Counted from the stretch's first letter, positions 1 through 11,350 are shown. The stretch is DNA of 64,000 bases from Zoroaster sp. YZ-2022 (GCA_029582265.1 CM055828.1:14605777-14669776), one strand, 5' to 3'. Numbers and translations: made by a program. Notes: generated by a model not told the origin, from the letters alone.

Positions 1-2083
1 GTACCCTTCGCTGGATTCCGACGAGATTTATTTTATATCGAGTAAATCAATTTCTTCTTCGGTTAACCATTTAAATTTTCCAATCGGAAGGTATTGACTC
101 ATCACCCAAGTCGTAAGTTTCGATGGATCGTAACCGGGTAAATAGGGATTGTTTGCTTTAGCGAATCTCTTGCTTCCCACAGACGATACACCGCCCCTAA
201 TGCCTCTTTCTATAAATAAATGCATGTCGCGACACGTCAACAATTATAAAATGACGTTCAAATGTTTCAACAAAGCGTTCCAACTCAACCTGGGACCCGT
301 GTAATGATTAGCCGGATCCAACTCGTACTCTTTCATGCAAGTTGAACGAAAATTTTCAAACACGTCCGCCAATAAACAAGTATCCGTACGCACGTACAAA
401 TCGTGATAATCCCTTAGATTTTTACATCCAAACGTTTTCCAAACATTCTTTGCGTGCTCGTATTGTTCGTCCGTAATGTGTTCGTCGTTTAAACGACTAT
501 AAAAAGCTTCTTTCGGAGGAAGACTCGTTTCTTTAAACCGTTCGATACTATCCATGTACTCGTAGGGATAAACGGCTTTCTTTAAAAGTAGCTTTAATTT
601 TTCTAAATTTGATTCAAACTTTTTACTAATGCGAAAAGAATCGGATCGTTTGATTTAACGAGCTTATCGAGCGGAGCTTGTAAAAATTGAGCGCTGTCGA
701 TGAATCGCAGCTGTCCGATTGAAAAAGAAATGTACTTTTCCATGTCGTTTGGAATACACTTAAAATTTCCTTTGACTCGACTCGCGGCTTGCATGATGAG
801 ATGAGAATCGTATCCTCGTAGATTATGAAATACGACCGGGGTATCCGTTTTTGATTGTAGTCTCAGTTGCAAGTTACAATTATTGTGCGCCGCGCCTCTA
901 TATTTCCCAGTCACGTGACAATGATCGCGTACTTTCTTGTCGCCTTTGTCAATTTTTTTTCTCACAAATCCAACACCGCCTAGCTTTTCTATAATTTTTT
1001 ATCCTCTTTCGTCATAATAATATCTTTAGTTTTTTTAAAACAATTTATTGATCTTATTTTTCTCCTCGATGGTCGCATCTAAAAAGTGTTTAGCAGTATC
1101 TTCACCCCTATATCTCCCAAACGAAATAATTTTACCGTCGCATCGAACGATCACGTAGAAATACCCACAATCGACGTGTTCTTGAAATATTTTAGTATTG
1201 GTCGTACTCGGATCGTCAATCTTTTCAAGTATCGCTTCAAAATCTGCGTATATAACGTAAGGAGCTTTCATCCTGTTTTGAAAGATTTTAAAACGCATTA
1301 AATCATTCTTACCTTTTTTTCGGCATCTCGATATTAACCGGTCTTTCACCAACCGCCTCGCAATCCAATTCATGTTTTTCTAACAACGCTTTGGTGGAAT
1401 AACCGTGTATACATTTCGTGCACCAGTATTTACGATGTCCGTGTTTTGATTGATCAGAAAAATAAACGGCTAAGATTCTTGATTCAAACGTAATGTGATT
1501 TATCTCCGTCGTGAATTAATAATAAATTAATACGTTCCATATGCTTTGGTTGCTTGCTACGATGGTGAGTTAAAGGCAATTTTAATTCTAAATTGTAACC
1601 AAAAACGTTTAGTGCCAAGTTGTTTTGTTTCTCTACTTTTGTAATTTGAGAGATCGGAGTTGGAAAATCGATACCGTCAAAATTTAAACCATCTTCCGAC
1701 GGATAGCTAGACGTTCTATCCGAATGATTTCTAGCGGGAAAACGAGCGCTATGTATAGACCATCGCAAACATTCATCATCATCGTTTTGGACATTGATGC
1801 ATGCTTGTTTCTTTTTTAAGAATGGGTCTAAATCGATATAAGAGCCGCCTCTAAAATGTTGACATGTCGACATTTTAAAATACATTCCCACGATACGATC
1901 TATCATCCATCCAGAACCGTTGTGCGTCCACCTTTCTATTTTCTCTTTTATTATAGCAAAGGCTTCTAATAGTTTTTCTTCAATCTCACTTGGATCGTTT
2001 AATTCATAATATGTGTGATTAATAAATCTTTGTTCACAGAGTACTACACAAAATGTACACCACAAGATGTTAGTAAAATTCAC
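1..2083 (-). pseudogene. Protein-primed type-B DNA polymerase fragment, Polinton/adintovirus-like
   Basis: Minus-strand reading pieces run from 2083 to the left edge and continue beyond it. In order they show an N-terminal region with a GSGW..DRI motif and a SYIDLDPFLKKK stretch (about 1490-1960), a Cys/His zinc-binding stretch (about 1380-1470), exonuclease I (YADFEAIL, about 1235-1260), an endonuclease-VII-like DHCHVTGKYRGAAH motif (about 890-930), exonuclease II (FHNLRGYDSHLI, about 795-830) and an exonuclease III-like RTDTCLLADVF (about 350-390). This order is typical of large DNA_pol_B_2 proteins of Polinton/Maverick or adintovirus-like elements, which replicate by protein priming. Frame changes near 1490, 1325, 1000 and 600 and a stop at 28-30 show decay. 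The palm domain would lie left of the window. The polymerase family is confident; the exact element class is not. Confidence 0.8.
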
Positions 2084-3984
2084 ACTACACTAAAACCGCA
2101 CCACAAAATCTTTGTTTAGAGAGTATCATACACTGCATGAATAAATGTACACCAAATGTACACTAAAAACCCTTGCACATTTTTTGGACACTGTAAAACA
2201 ATAAAATTTTGTTGTTGTTTGTTTTAATCTTAGTTGTTTTCATTACAGATTCTGTGTACTGATGATGGGGCGGATCCAGAGAGAGCAAACTGTAAAAAAG
2301 TGGGAACACAGTACACAAATTATGAAAACAGTAAATTTACAATGGTGCTTAAAAACAAAGGGGGAGCCTGGGGCCTAATGTTTCACCACCCCCACCCCCA
2401 CCACTACCCCCACATTCCACTAAGCTATATTTAATTCCAAATGGGACTTGCTTAAAAATCCTTATTCTTGTAACAATTTAATTTTATCATGGGGATCACT
2501 GAATGTTAGGCCCTATTGGACTAGGAGAAAAACATTGTTTTCACTGTTTTATTCATATGTACATGTTACATACATATGTACATATTGGACATGTAGGCTT
2601 TGACTTACATTATATGAACAAAAGTATGTTATTCAAATGGAAAACCCACTGACTGCACTGTGGTTGAATGGCAATTTTCTGGTGCAGTTTTGTGCAGTTT
2701 GGTGTGGCTTTGGTGCAGTTTTGGTGTGTATTTGTTCTATATGTGATTGTACACAGGACAATTACTATGTCCTTGGGAAAAATCAGAAAGCATGGTCCTA
2801 TAATGCATTGCATTAGTAGCCATGTTTTCAACTGAGCTCTGCACTTTTTGTGGTAAAATCATGAAATGTTGTATGTACTGCCATAAATCTTGATAAGAAA
2901 TAATCAAAATGCAACAAGTGATGTTTCAAGCATTACTTTATGCTATTTGGGTGCATTATTGTTGACTATGTTGCTGTGAAATGACAGATGGAAAAGGTAC
3001 AGCAGTGTAAAGAGTGCATGCATCATCTGTCCTATGTGATATACATGTACAGTTGTGTAGGACATGGACCAGCAAGCTTGGTATTCTGCAATATTCAGTG
3101 ATATAACTGCATTGGTAAGTTAATATGTTGTTTTTTAATTGTTTTTTAATAACCTAGCTAATTCAGTGAAATTATGAATTTGGCTCACAAAATATTGTTT
3201 AATACTGTATCACCTGTATAGGCATATTGCACAATTCAGTTCAAAGCCAACCAGTTCTGCATATAGTGATATTTAATGCTGCATTTGTATACACATATAA
3301 AATATTACACTTTCTAAACTAACGTTATGCAAAAACACAAAGTCAAGCTAACGTTATGCCTATTTAACTCTTTGTATACTTTCATTTTGTGCGCAATTTT
3401 GTTTTGAACTCATGAAAGTTATCAATCAAGTATACAGGACGGTGTCTACATTTAGGTTGACGATGTTGTGATGTTTTATCATTATTATGGCTATAAAAAC
3501 AGATCTGAAAAGTTTGTGTGTTAGTCTAGTAGTGTTAGTAGTGTTAGTCTAGTAGTTGTGTCTGTACAGGTGTGTATAACTACTCACGTTGATCCATCAA
3601 ATCCCCAAGATTCATGTGGACATAAAATGTGTAATTAATTTATCAGCCATTTTCTGACCTTTTTGTTCACATATATGTATTTGTTTTCTTATCAAATCAT
3701 TTTGTATTTTGTTTGTCTCGTACTGATGCGTGATGAAGAAGCAGGAACTTGTGAGGATAATCACCGTGCCATCTTAATACAGACTCATTGGAGGATACAT
3801 GTGGATTGATCCAAGACCCAACACCTGTACTTTTCCCAAAATATTCCAAAAAGAGATTATTTTTTCATGCTGTTTTAATTTTCAGTTTAAACAGTATCGT
3901 CACGATCAGAGCAGACTTTCAACAGGGCACGAAATGGGTTTCCGAAGATGAACACAGTGAATGATAATTACTGGCTCATATATG
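2084..3984. other. Intergenic, no gene recognised
   Basis: No convincing coding region. A pyrimidine-rich stretch ending in AG at about 2249 precedes a short plus-strand open frame (to 2434), which could be a stray exon but matches nothing I recognise and is His/Pro-rich. Short GTGCAGTTTTG-like repeats occur near 2670-2725 and TAGTGTTAGT repeats near 3525-3555. Confidence 0.5.
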
Positions 3985-4129
3985 CTGTAACATGGGGCCA
4001 GGTCAGAGGCCAAACTAGGGATCAAGCCCCGGGTCAGATAAAAAACAACCTGGGTAACGGCAGTAGCGGGGATCACACAACGGGACACAAGCCTTTTACG
4101 TGGTTGTACACAAAGTAGATTTGTTAACT
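3985..4129. repeat. Direct repeat, copy 1
   Basis: A block of about 145 bp beginning GGGGCCAGGTCAGAGGCC and including CCTGGGTAACGGCAGTAGCGG and GTGGTTGTACACAAAGTAGATT occurs again at 5160-5309 in the same orientation, with an internal 15-20-bp indel. The two copies bracket the PLE terminal-repeat segment, the Helitron-like insertion and the tRNA-like sequence, so they probably belong to repeated termini of one element. No coding content. Confidence 0.75.
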
Positions 4130-4258
4130 GACCTATACTCCTATTGGTTTCACCAGATTGGTGCCTATTTTTAATTGACTACTATTTTCCCGCTTTTTTG
4201 GATCCCTCCCCATGGTCCTTTGCATTCCCTTTTCCCTGTAAATGGATGTGCTTTTTAG
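4130..4258 (+). repeat. PLE pseudo-LTR segment, upstream copy
   Basis: The stretch from ACTCCTATTGG through TTTTGGATCCC to AAATGGATGTG is closely similar to 9919-10040, which lies downstream of the GIY-YIG tail of a Penelope-like element. The copy is broken after GCTTTTTAG by the element at 4259-4938 and resumes at 4939 with ATGTTTGTA, as in the intact downstream copy. This supports reading it as the pseudo-LTR (pLTR) of the same PLE family. Confidence 0.65.
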
Positions 4259-4938
4259 GTGTTCGGGTATGTGCCCGAAACACTATTGTTTTTGTTCGTT
4301 TTTTTTAAATGTTTTTATTTTACTTCTTCTTCTTCTTCTTCTCCCCAATCTTGTCCGCTAAAAACACATACTTGCAAACTTTACATGAACTTGAAACTTG
4401 GTATATACTTAGAACTTAACACGTAGATGACACATGAGTTGTGACGTCATGATGAGGTCATCAGATATCGAATTACGATAAATCAAATTTAATATTTAAA
4501 AAAATCATATCTCAACAACCACAAAAGGTAAATTCACATGTTTTGCACCATTGTACAGATCGTTAATTGTCAAAAAATATTTCCAAAAGGTGACCCCAAT
4601 TTGACCTTTACTTCCTGTCCAAACCGGAAGTCAAAGTTTAATATTTAAAAAATCATATCTCAGCAACCACAAGAGGTAAATTAAAAATGTTTGCACCACT
4701 GTACTGATCGTTAATTGTCAAAAAATATTTACAAAAAGGTGACCCCAATTTGACCATTACTTCCTGTCCAAACCGGAAGTCAAAGTTTAATATTTAAAAC
4801 AAAATCTTCCACAAGAGGTAAGTTCACAATCTTTGCACCATTGTACAGATCGTTAATTGTCACAAAATATTTAAACAAAGTTGACCCCAATTTGACCTTT
4901 ACAGCTCCCAAACTCCTAGAGTTTGTGTCAATCTCTAG
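4259..4938 (+). mobile_element. Non-autonomous Helitron/Helentron-like element (HINE-type)
   Basis: This 680-bp sequence interrupts the PLE pLTR. At the left end is a palindrome TTCGGGTATGTGCCCGAA, followed by a TTC microsatellite (about 4324-4343). The body has three diverged tandem units of about 145 bp. At the right end is a perfect 6-bp hairpin AAACTC-CTA-GAGTTT (4910-4924), followed about 10 bases later by CTAG (4935-4938) and then T. A 3' hairpin followed by CTRR is the Helitron 3' signature, and cores of tandem repeats are known in Helentron-associated elements of invertebrates. No coding capacity and no target duplication are seen, as expected of rolling-circle elements. The class is inferred from structure alone. 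Confidence 0.6.
4480..4900 (+). repeat. Tandem core repeats, about 145 bp, three copies
   Basis: Each copy contains AATCATATCTCA(G/A)CAACCAC, AGATCGTTAATTGTCA and GACCCCAATTTGACC, separated by CTTCCTGTCCAAACCGGAAG in the first two. The third copy is shortened. They form the core of the Helitron-like element. Confidence 0.8.
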
Positions 4939-4959
4939 TTATGTTTGTATCTTGTCTAC

Positions 4960-4998
4960 GCCTCTGATGAAGGTCCGGTTTGGATCGAAAGCTAAGGC
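4960..4998 (+). ncRNA. Hammerhead ribozyme motif, PLE minimal type I
   Basis: The core elements are in order: stem I strand GCCT (4960-4963), CTGATGA (4964-4970), stem II GGTCC/GGATC (4972-4976 with 4982-4986, one G-U pair), GAAA (4987-4990), a very short stem III closed by A4990-T4993, H17 = A4994, and the stem I partner AGGC (4995-4998). Hammerheads with almost no stem III are known from the pLTRs of Penelope-like elements, and this one lies in pLTR sequence. Self-cleavage would fall after A4994. Activity is inferred only. A second copy at 10057-10085 has lost the CTGATGA box. Confidence 0.7.
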
Positions 4999-5039
4999 CA
5001 CTATCCAGATTTAATATAAATACACACACGCACGCACGC

Positions 5040-5116
5040 ACGACTCGAACCCGCAACTCTTCTCCCGCGAACTCTCGAATACCGTACGAGCGCTCTACCA
5101 ACTGAGCTAACCAGTC
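5040..5116 (-). repeat. tRNA-derived SINE head or tRNA-like sequence
   Basis: On the minus strand the sequence reads GGTTAGCTCAGTTGGTAGAGC (A-box-like D arm), a four-pair anticodon-like stem, an expanded variable region, and GCGGGTTCGAGTC (B-box and T arm). The anticodon loop lacks the usual T33 and the acceptor stem does not close, so a functional tRNA is unlikely. It is followed by a (CGTG)n-like stretch at 5028-5042, within PLE-related DNA. The best call is the Pol III head of a SINE. Confidence 0.55.
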
Positions 5117-5159
5117 CCTATGTTGGTGGGCGGTCCACTTATGCCAATTATCTATTGCT

Positions 5160-5309
5160 CTATGGGGCCAGGTCAGAGGCCAAACCATATCTGCCGAGTA
5201 GCCAAAAATCAAGCCCCGTTCAGATGCAAAGAACCTGGGTAACGGCAGTAGCGGGGATCACACAACTTGGGACACAAGCCTTTTACGTGGTTGTACACAA
5301 AGTAGATTT
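5160..5309. repeat. Direct repeat, copy 2
   Basis: Second copy of the block at 3985-4129, same orientation. It contains about 20 extra bases (CATATCTGCCGAGTAGCC) that are absent from copy 1. Confidence 0.75.
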
Positions 5310-5339
5310 ATAGGGAGAAACTGACCTGAAATATTAGAC

Positions 5340-5366
5340 TATATATATATATATATATATATATAC
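5340..5366. repeat. (TA)n microsatellite
   Basis: Uninterrupted TA dinucleotide run. Similar runs lie at about 5568-5602, 5877-5942 and 10096-10229. All are within the PLE-related region and give only low-complexity open frames. Confidence 0.95.
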
Positions 5367-5447
5367 TTAAATGTAGCGGTCTATCTTGAAGTAGAGTGCT
5401 CAATGCCACATAGACAGAGCGTAATATACTTGTAGTAAAACTAGTGG

Positions 5448-5559
5448 AACGCTGGTAGTTGTAACTCCGAGTTTCACGCGTTATGCGATCATCAGACAAC
5501 ATCAGAGTTGTCTGATGATCGCATAACGCGTGAAACTCGGAGTTACAACTACCAGCGTT
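5448..5559. ncRNA. Head-to-head pair of hammerhead ribozyme motifs in a perfect palindrome
   Basis: Two arms of about 53 bp (5448-5500 and 5507-5559) are perfect inverted copies around a 6-base loop. On the plus strand the right arm holds a complete hammerhead core: stem I AGTTGT (5506-5511), CTGATGA (5512-5518), stem II CGC/GCG with a T-T mismatch (5519-5531), GAA (5532-5534), stem III ACT/AGT (5535-5537 with 5541-5543), H17 = T5544 and the stem I partner ACAACT (5545-5550). The left arm gives the same motif on the minus strand with five stem I pairs. Similarity continues outward to the TA repeats apart from an indel of about 11 bases. Hammerheads occur in PLE pLTRs and retrozymes. Stem II is short, so activity is uncertain. 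Confidence 0.65.
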
Positions 5560-5566
5560 ACTACAA

Positions 5567-5567
<1 letters not shown>

Positions 5568-5602
<35 letters not shown>
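5568..5602. repeat. (TA)n microsatellite
   Basis: TA run immediately right of the palindrome and left of the small inverted-repeat element. Confidence 0.95.
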
Positions 5603-5605
<3 letters not shown>

Positions 5606-5611
5606 TACTTG

Positions 5612-5868
5612 TTCGGACATAGGGCGACCGACTTCTATAGAAATATATATTTCTCTGCGATAAGGCGACCGTTTCCGGTCGCCTTATCGCCACAGCTTTA
5701 TTTTAGAAAAAAATTACTGATTTTTAAAGCCCAGATCTCTTCCTTGGTCTAATTTAAGCAAGTTTCCTGATTTTGGTATTGAAGGATAAAACAGAAAAGG
5801 GAAAAAAAGAAGGGACATTTTGTGCACAACTGTATGGCAATTCGACCGATGGTCGCCCGATGTCCGAA
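5612..5868. mobile_element. MITE-like element with terminal inverted repeats
   Basis: The left end TTCGGACATAGGGCGACC (5612-5629) and the right end (5851-5868) are inverted copies with one difference. The element is 257 bp, has no coding capacity and lies between TA runs. Inside is a perfect 15-bp hairpin (5657-5671 with 5676-5690, loop TTTC) that reuses the GGCGACCG word of the termini. Structure supports a small non-autonomous DNA transposon. The superfamily cannot be assigned. Confidence 0.6.
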
Positions 5869-5871
5869 TTC

Positions 5872-5876
<5 letters not shown>

Positions 5877-5942
<66 letters not shown>
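5877..5942. repeat. (TA)n microsatellite
   Basis: TA run of about 64 bp just upstream of the GIY-YIG fragment. Confidence 0.95.
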
Positions 5943-5944
<2 letters not shown>

Positions 5945-6050
5945 CTCATGTAAAAGATGTGCCTACTATATGTAGGGGAGACAAAGACCAAATTGTATCT
6001 CCGCTTTGCCAACCATGTTTCCTCTGTGAAAACTAAAAACCCTACCCTGT
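5943..6050 (+). pseudogene. Penelope-like element GIY-YIG endonuclease, N-terminal half
   Basis: The translation gives ISCKRCAYY and, after a frame change at about 5970, YVGETKTKLYLRFANHVSS. This matches the CxxC followed by YVGET..L..RF..H core of GIY-YIG endonucleases fused to PLE reverse transcriptases. The domain stops at about 6050, where a LINE begins, and its C-terminal half resumes at 9466. No reverse transcriptase lies upstream, where TA repeats and a MITE are found instead, so this PLE copy is internally deleted. Confidence 0.75.
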
Positions 6051-6329
6051 TGCAATCAATTTTAACAACCCTAATCATAGCATCTGAGGGCGCTGCACTG
6101 TGGCGACCACTCGTGTTTGCACTGGGTTCTGTTTTATTCTTGCATTTTGTACCTTTTTATCCTGTCTTTCGTCATTTTTGTTCTGATTGAGTGAAGTATC
6201 ATGTCTTCAGGCTCAAAACTGGTGTGGCAGTTTTTCGTCGTGATGTAATTTTTTTTTGTTTTTAATGACATTTATGCACAGCCACCTGATGGGATTGGCA
6301 GTTCCACGTATGCACGGACATTATCCATT

Positions 6330-9115
6330 GTGTACAAGCGGGATGCATTGTTAAAACTCAGGTCACAGATCACATCGCCATTTTGTGCTTTTCCAGAGGA
6401 CTGTAGCTGCCTAAAACGCCGCAAACGAGGCAAGAAAGGAGGCTTAAGGGTACGACTCAGACGTCGTAAGCATAACCCACCATTACCATCTATCGTCACA
6501 GGTAACTGCCGATCACTAAGAAACAAACTTGATGAATTACAGGCATGTTCAAAATTCCGTTATGAATATCGAGAGAGCTGCATGATGTGCATTAGTAAAA
6601 CGTGGTTCAAGGACACAGATAGTACACATTCCACTGACATTGATGGGTTTATATGTGAGAGGATGGACAGAACTGCAGAGTCGGGTAAATCATGCGGTGG
6701 TGGAGTGTGCATTTATATAAACAAACGGTGGTGCAACAATATCACTGTTAATTAAACATCGCTATTGCTCAGAAGACATTGAATTATTAAGTGTCAGTCT
6801 ACGTCCTTATTATTTGCCTAGAGAATTCAACCAGTTGTTTGTTACCGTTGTGTATATACAACCTACAGCGAATGTGACCACTGCATCTGCTAAAATTCTT
6901 GAGATCACGCAACAATTTGAAACACAGTCACCTGACTCAGTAAAACTAATTACCGGGGATTTCAACAGCTGCGACCTTAAAACTGTGCTACCCCACTATC
7001 ATCAATATGTAGATATTTATACAAGAGGAAACCGTACACTAGATAAATGTTACGGAAACATTAAAAAGGCCTATAAAGCTCATTCAAAAGCTGGGCTTGG
7101 TTAATCAGATCATGACATTGTACATCTAGTTCCAGTCTATAAACAAAAACTGAAACAGGAGAAACCACAAGTTAAGCAGGTCAGGGAGTGGTCTACTGAT
7201 GGTGAAGAGGCTCTCCGTGCATGCTTCGACTGTACGGACTGGAGCATCTTTACCAAGTTGACTACGATCGACATGGCTACAGATGTCGTCACTGACTACA
7301 TCAAGTTCTGCGAAGATATGATTATACCTAAAAAGGAAATTAAAATCTACCCAAATAGTAAACCGTGGGTTAACAAGGACATTCGTGAACTTCTGAAAAG
7401 AAAACAATATGCCTTCAAGACCGGAGACTTGGTCGAGAAAAGGAGAATCCAGAAGGAGCTTTCTCAACATATTCGACAAAGTAAAAAGGAATACGGAAAA
7501 AAGGTGGACAAATTTCGCCAGGGTGACCCTAAAAGTGCTTGGCAGGGCATTAAAACAATTACCGGATGTGGGAAACAAAACAATTCAGTTGTTCCACTTG
7601 GTGGTATCGCAACATTCCTGAGTGATCTAAATAACTTTTATGCCAGATTTGACAACAATGACTTTACTGGTGTTAATCGTGAACTAGGTGAAACTTTAAA
7701 AAATCACATTACTGCTGATGAGAAAATTATATTAGATATTACTGCTGTTGAAAGATCACTGAAAGGATTAAAGACTAATAAGTCTGCAGGGTCGGACAGA
7801 CTTAGCGGCAAGGTTCTGAAATCCTGTTTCAGAGAACTTTCTCCAGTATTTAGGGACCCTTTTCAGTGGTCTTTGGACACTTTTACAATTCCTCAATTAT
7901 GGAAAATTGCAGATGTTATTCCTGTCGCAAAAAAATCTAAACCCACTGTGCTAAATGACTATAGGCCTGTGGCTCTTACGGCTATTGTCATGAAGTGTTT
8001 TGAACGGATTGTTAAGGATTTCATTGTTAACCAAACAAAACCTTTCATTGATCCCTTGCAGTTTGCCTACAGAACAGAGCGAAGCGTTGAAGATGCTGTC
8101 CTAACATTGTTGTATGGCATTTATAGCCATCTTGATCGTTCTAAAGCATATGTTAGGACTCTATTCGTGGATTTTTCATCGGCTTTCAACTTGATCCCAG
8201 CCTCATATTGTGTTAGGCAAGCTGAGAGGGATGAATGTAAACCCATACTTGATTTTATGGATTAACGATTTCTTGACAAATAGATCACAGAGAGTTAGAC
8301 TAATGCAGTCAGTATCTGATATTGTTTATACCAACACAGGGGCCCCTCAGGGATGTGTTTTATCCCCAGTACTTTTCACACTTTATACAAGTGATCTCAG
8401 ATGTAGTAATGCCACGTGCTCTATGGTCAAGTATGCAGATGACACATCGTTAACAGGATTCATTACTTATGAGAATGAGACCGGGTATAGAGATGAAATT
8501 ACCAAATTTGTTCTCATTGGTGCAGAGAAAATTTTCTGGTTTTAAATGCACAAAAAAAACTAAGGAAATTGTGTTTGATTTTCGAAAAAACCGGAAGGAG
8601 ATCGATCCTGTTAACATAAATGGTGTTGATATTGAAATTGTCACTGAATATAAGTACCTTGGGACTTATATTGATAGCCATCTAAACTGGAATGTTAATA
8701 CTCAAAAATTGTGTTCTAAGGCTAATCAGCGTATTTATTTTCTGAGGAAACTCAAGTTATTTAATATTGACAGGGATATAATCATGATGTTCTACCAAAG
8801 TGCCATACAATCTGTTATTACGTTCTCTTGCATTGCATGGGTAAATGGTCTGTCTACGGGTAATATAAATAAAATCAACAGAATCACTAAATCCGCAAGT
8901 AAGATTATCGGTACTACTGTAAAAAACTTGGGTTCAATCTACGAGGCACTCTAACGACTAAACTAAAAACAATACAACTTGATAATACCCATCCACTTCA
9001 TTCACTCTTAGTTTTTAATAAGTCCGGCAGATTACGACAACTCAAATCCAACACAAATCGTCTCTCTTTCGTACCCAGTGCAATTTCTTGTTTTAACAAT
9101 AGTTTTATTAGATGA
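6330..9115 (+). pseudogene. LINE ORF2: APE endonuclease and reverse transcriptase (L2/CR1-like)
   Basis: A basic N-terminal stretch (KRRKRGKKGG) leads to endonuclease motifs (NCRSLRNKLDELQ, GGGVCIYIN, LITGDFNSC), then the reverse transcriptase with NDYRPVALT (about 7951), VDFSSAFN (motif A, about 8167), GAPQGCVLSPVLF (about 8340) and the catalytic YADD (about 8433), and a C-terminal YLGTYIDSHLNW to SFVPSAISCFN tail ending at the TGA at 9113-9115. In a live element it would nick DNA and reverse transcribe its own RNA. Lesions: frameshift near 6750, stop at 7102-7104, frameshifts near 8205 and 8505, and a frame change near 8950. Closest in style to jockey-superfamily L2/CR1 elements common in fish and invertebrates. 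Confidence 0.85.
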
Positions 9116-9432
9116 CTTGTTTTTGGTTTTGTTGTTTTAAGGCTTACTGTTTTAGAGGTTTGGGTTTTCTTCTACTACCTTTCTAGCCCCCTTCCCAATT
9201 ATGTCCCCCTTGGCCTTCCCCTATTCCCATGTATTGTTTTCCCTTCCCTTTCCCTTTCCTCCAGTTTCATTATATTTTGATTTGCTGTATTTTGTAATAT
9301 AACAAATACAATATGTATAATATGGAATAATTTTTAATAATTACAATTTTTAAAATTTTTAACATAATAGTGTGTATTAATTTTTTTTTATGTGCAAACT
9401 GAGGAAATGATTTTTATGCTGGCATGACAAAT

Positions 9433-9465
9433 AAATGAATTGAATTGAATTGAATTGAATTGAAT
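9433..9465 (+). repeat. LINE 3' tail, (TTGAA)n
   Basis: About six copies of a TTGAA/GAATT pentamer close the LINE and abut the resumed PLE coding sequence. Short tandem repeats of this kind are typical 3' tails of L2/CR1 elements, which lack poly(A). Confidence 0.85.
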
Positions 9466-9601
9466 TAATGATGTTGAACTCATTGTAATTGAAGCCTGCA
9501 CTAGCAATGATACACATCGCAAACTTAGGGAGTCACACTGGATACATCAACTCGAAACACTTCAACCATATGGTCTCAACATCAACACAGGTATTAAATA
9601 A
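9466..9601 (+). pseudogene. Penelope-like element GIY-YIG endonuclease, C-terminal half
   Basis: An open frame reads LNDVELIVIEACTSN and then RKLRESHWIHQLETLQPYGL before a TAA at 9599-9601. The R..RES.WI..L.T..P.GLN pattern is the conserved end of PLE GIY-YIG domains. It continues the fragment at 5943-6050, so the LINE between them split this domain. About 25-30 residues of the middle of the domain are not seen. Confidence 0.8.
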
Positions 9602-10095
9602 CCCAGCTACCTTTACCTATATCATTACTATTCACCTATATCACTGCTGGATTTCATAAACTTCTTGATATATATCTTTTACCTTTATGTTACCTTATCT
9701 TGTATATTATTACATTTTTTTTCAACTGTCTCTTATAAGACAATTTTAATTTAGCTATTTACACCCACACACCAACTCCTCAATTTGTATGGTGTAATAA
9801 CCCCCCTTTTGTTGTCGTATCCCTTTGGGTATTGTCCTATTTTTACCCTATCTTTACGACAAACTACCACCTCTACCTATTGTGTGGCTCCATAATCCCT
9901 CCTTTGCTCACTTCTGATACTCCTATTGGCTTTTCTAGACTGATGCTTATCTTTAATTGGCTACTATTTTCCCACCTTTTTGGATCCCGCCCCAAGATCC
10001 TTTGCTTTCCCTTTTCCCTATAAATGGATGTGTTTTTTATGTTTGTACTTTGTCAAAGCCTCCGGTTTGGATCGAAAGCTAAGGCCACCCTCCCA
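9602..10095 (+). repeat. PLE 3' UTR / downstream pLTR segment
   Basis: Follows the GIY-YIG stop codon. Positions 9919-10040 match the upstream copy at 4130-4258, and the CCGGTTTGGATCGAAAGCTAAG part (10061-10082) matches the hammerhead region at 4975-5000. Here the CTGATGAAGGT box is deleted, so the ribozyme is inactive. It ends in a long TA run. Confidence 0.65.

Positions 10096-11350
<1,255 letters not shown>

Larger units (their letters stand above)
6051..9465 (+). mobile_element. L2/CR1-like LINE inserted in a PLE
   Basis: Non-LTR retrotransposon with an APE-type endonuclease, reverse transcriptase, 3' UTR and a pentanucleotide tail. It sits between the two halves of a GIY-YIG domain. The left boundary is only approximate, as the unit starts in non-coding sequence between 6050 and 6330. 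The element is unable to move because of the lesions listed under its coding region. Confidence 0.8.

Noticed and set aside
2234..2434. Possible exon after a polypyrimidine-AG
   Set aside because: His/Pro-rich end from CCCCAC repeats and no donor or recognisable domain; kept only as a note.
5041..5116. Functional tRNA gene
   Set aside because: A and B boxes are good, but the variable region is expanded, position 33 is not T and the acceptor stem is absent; called a SINE head.
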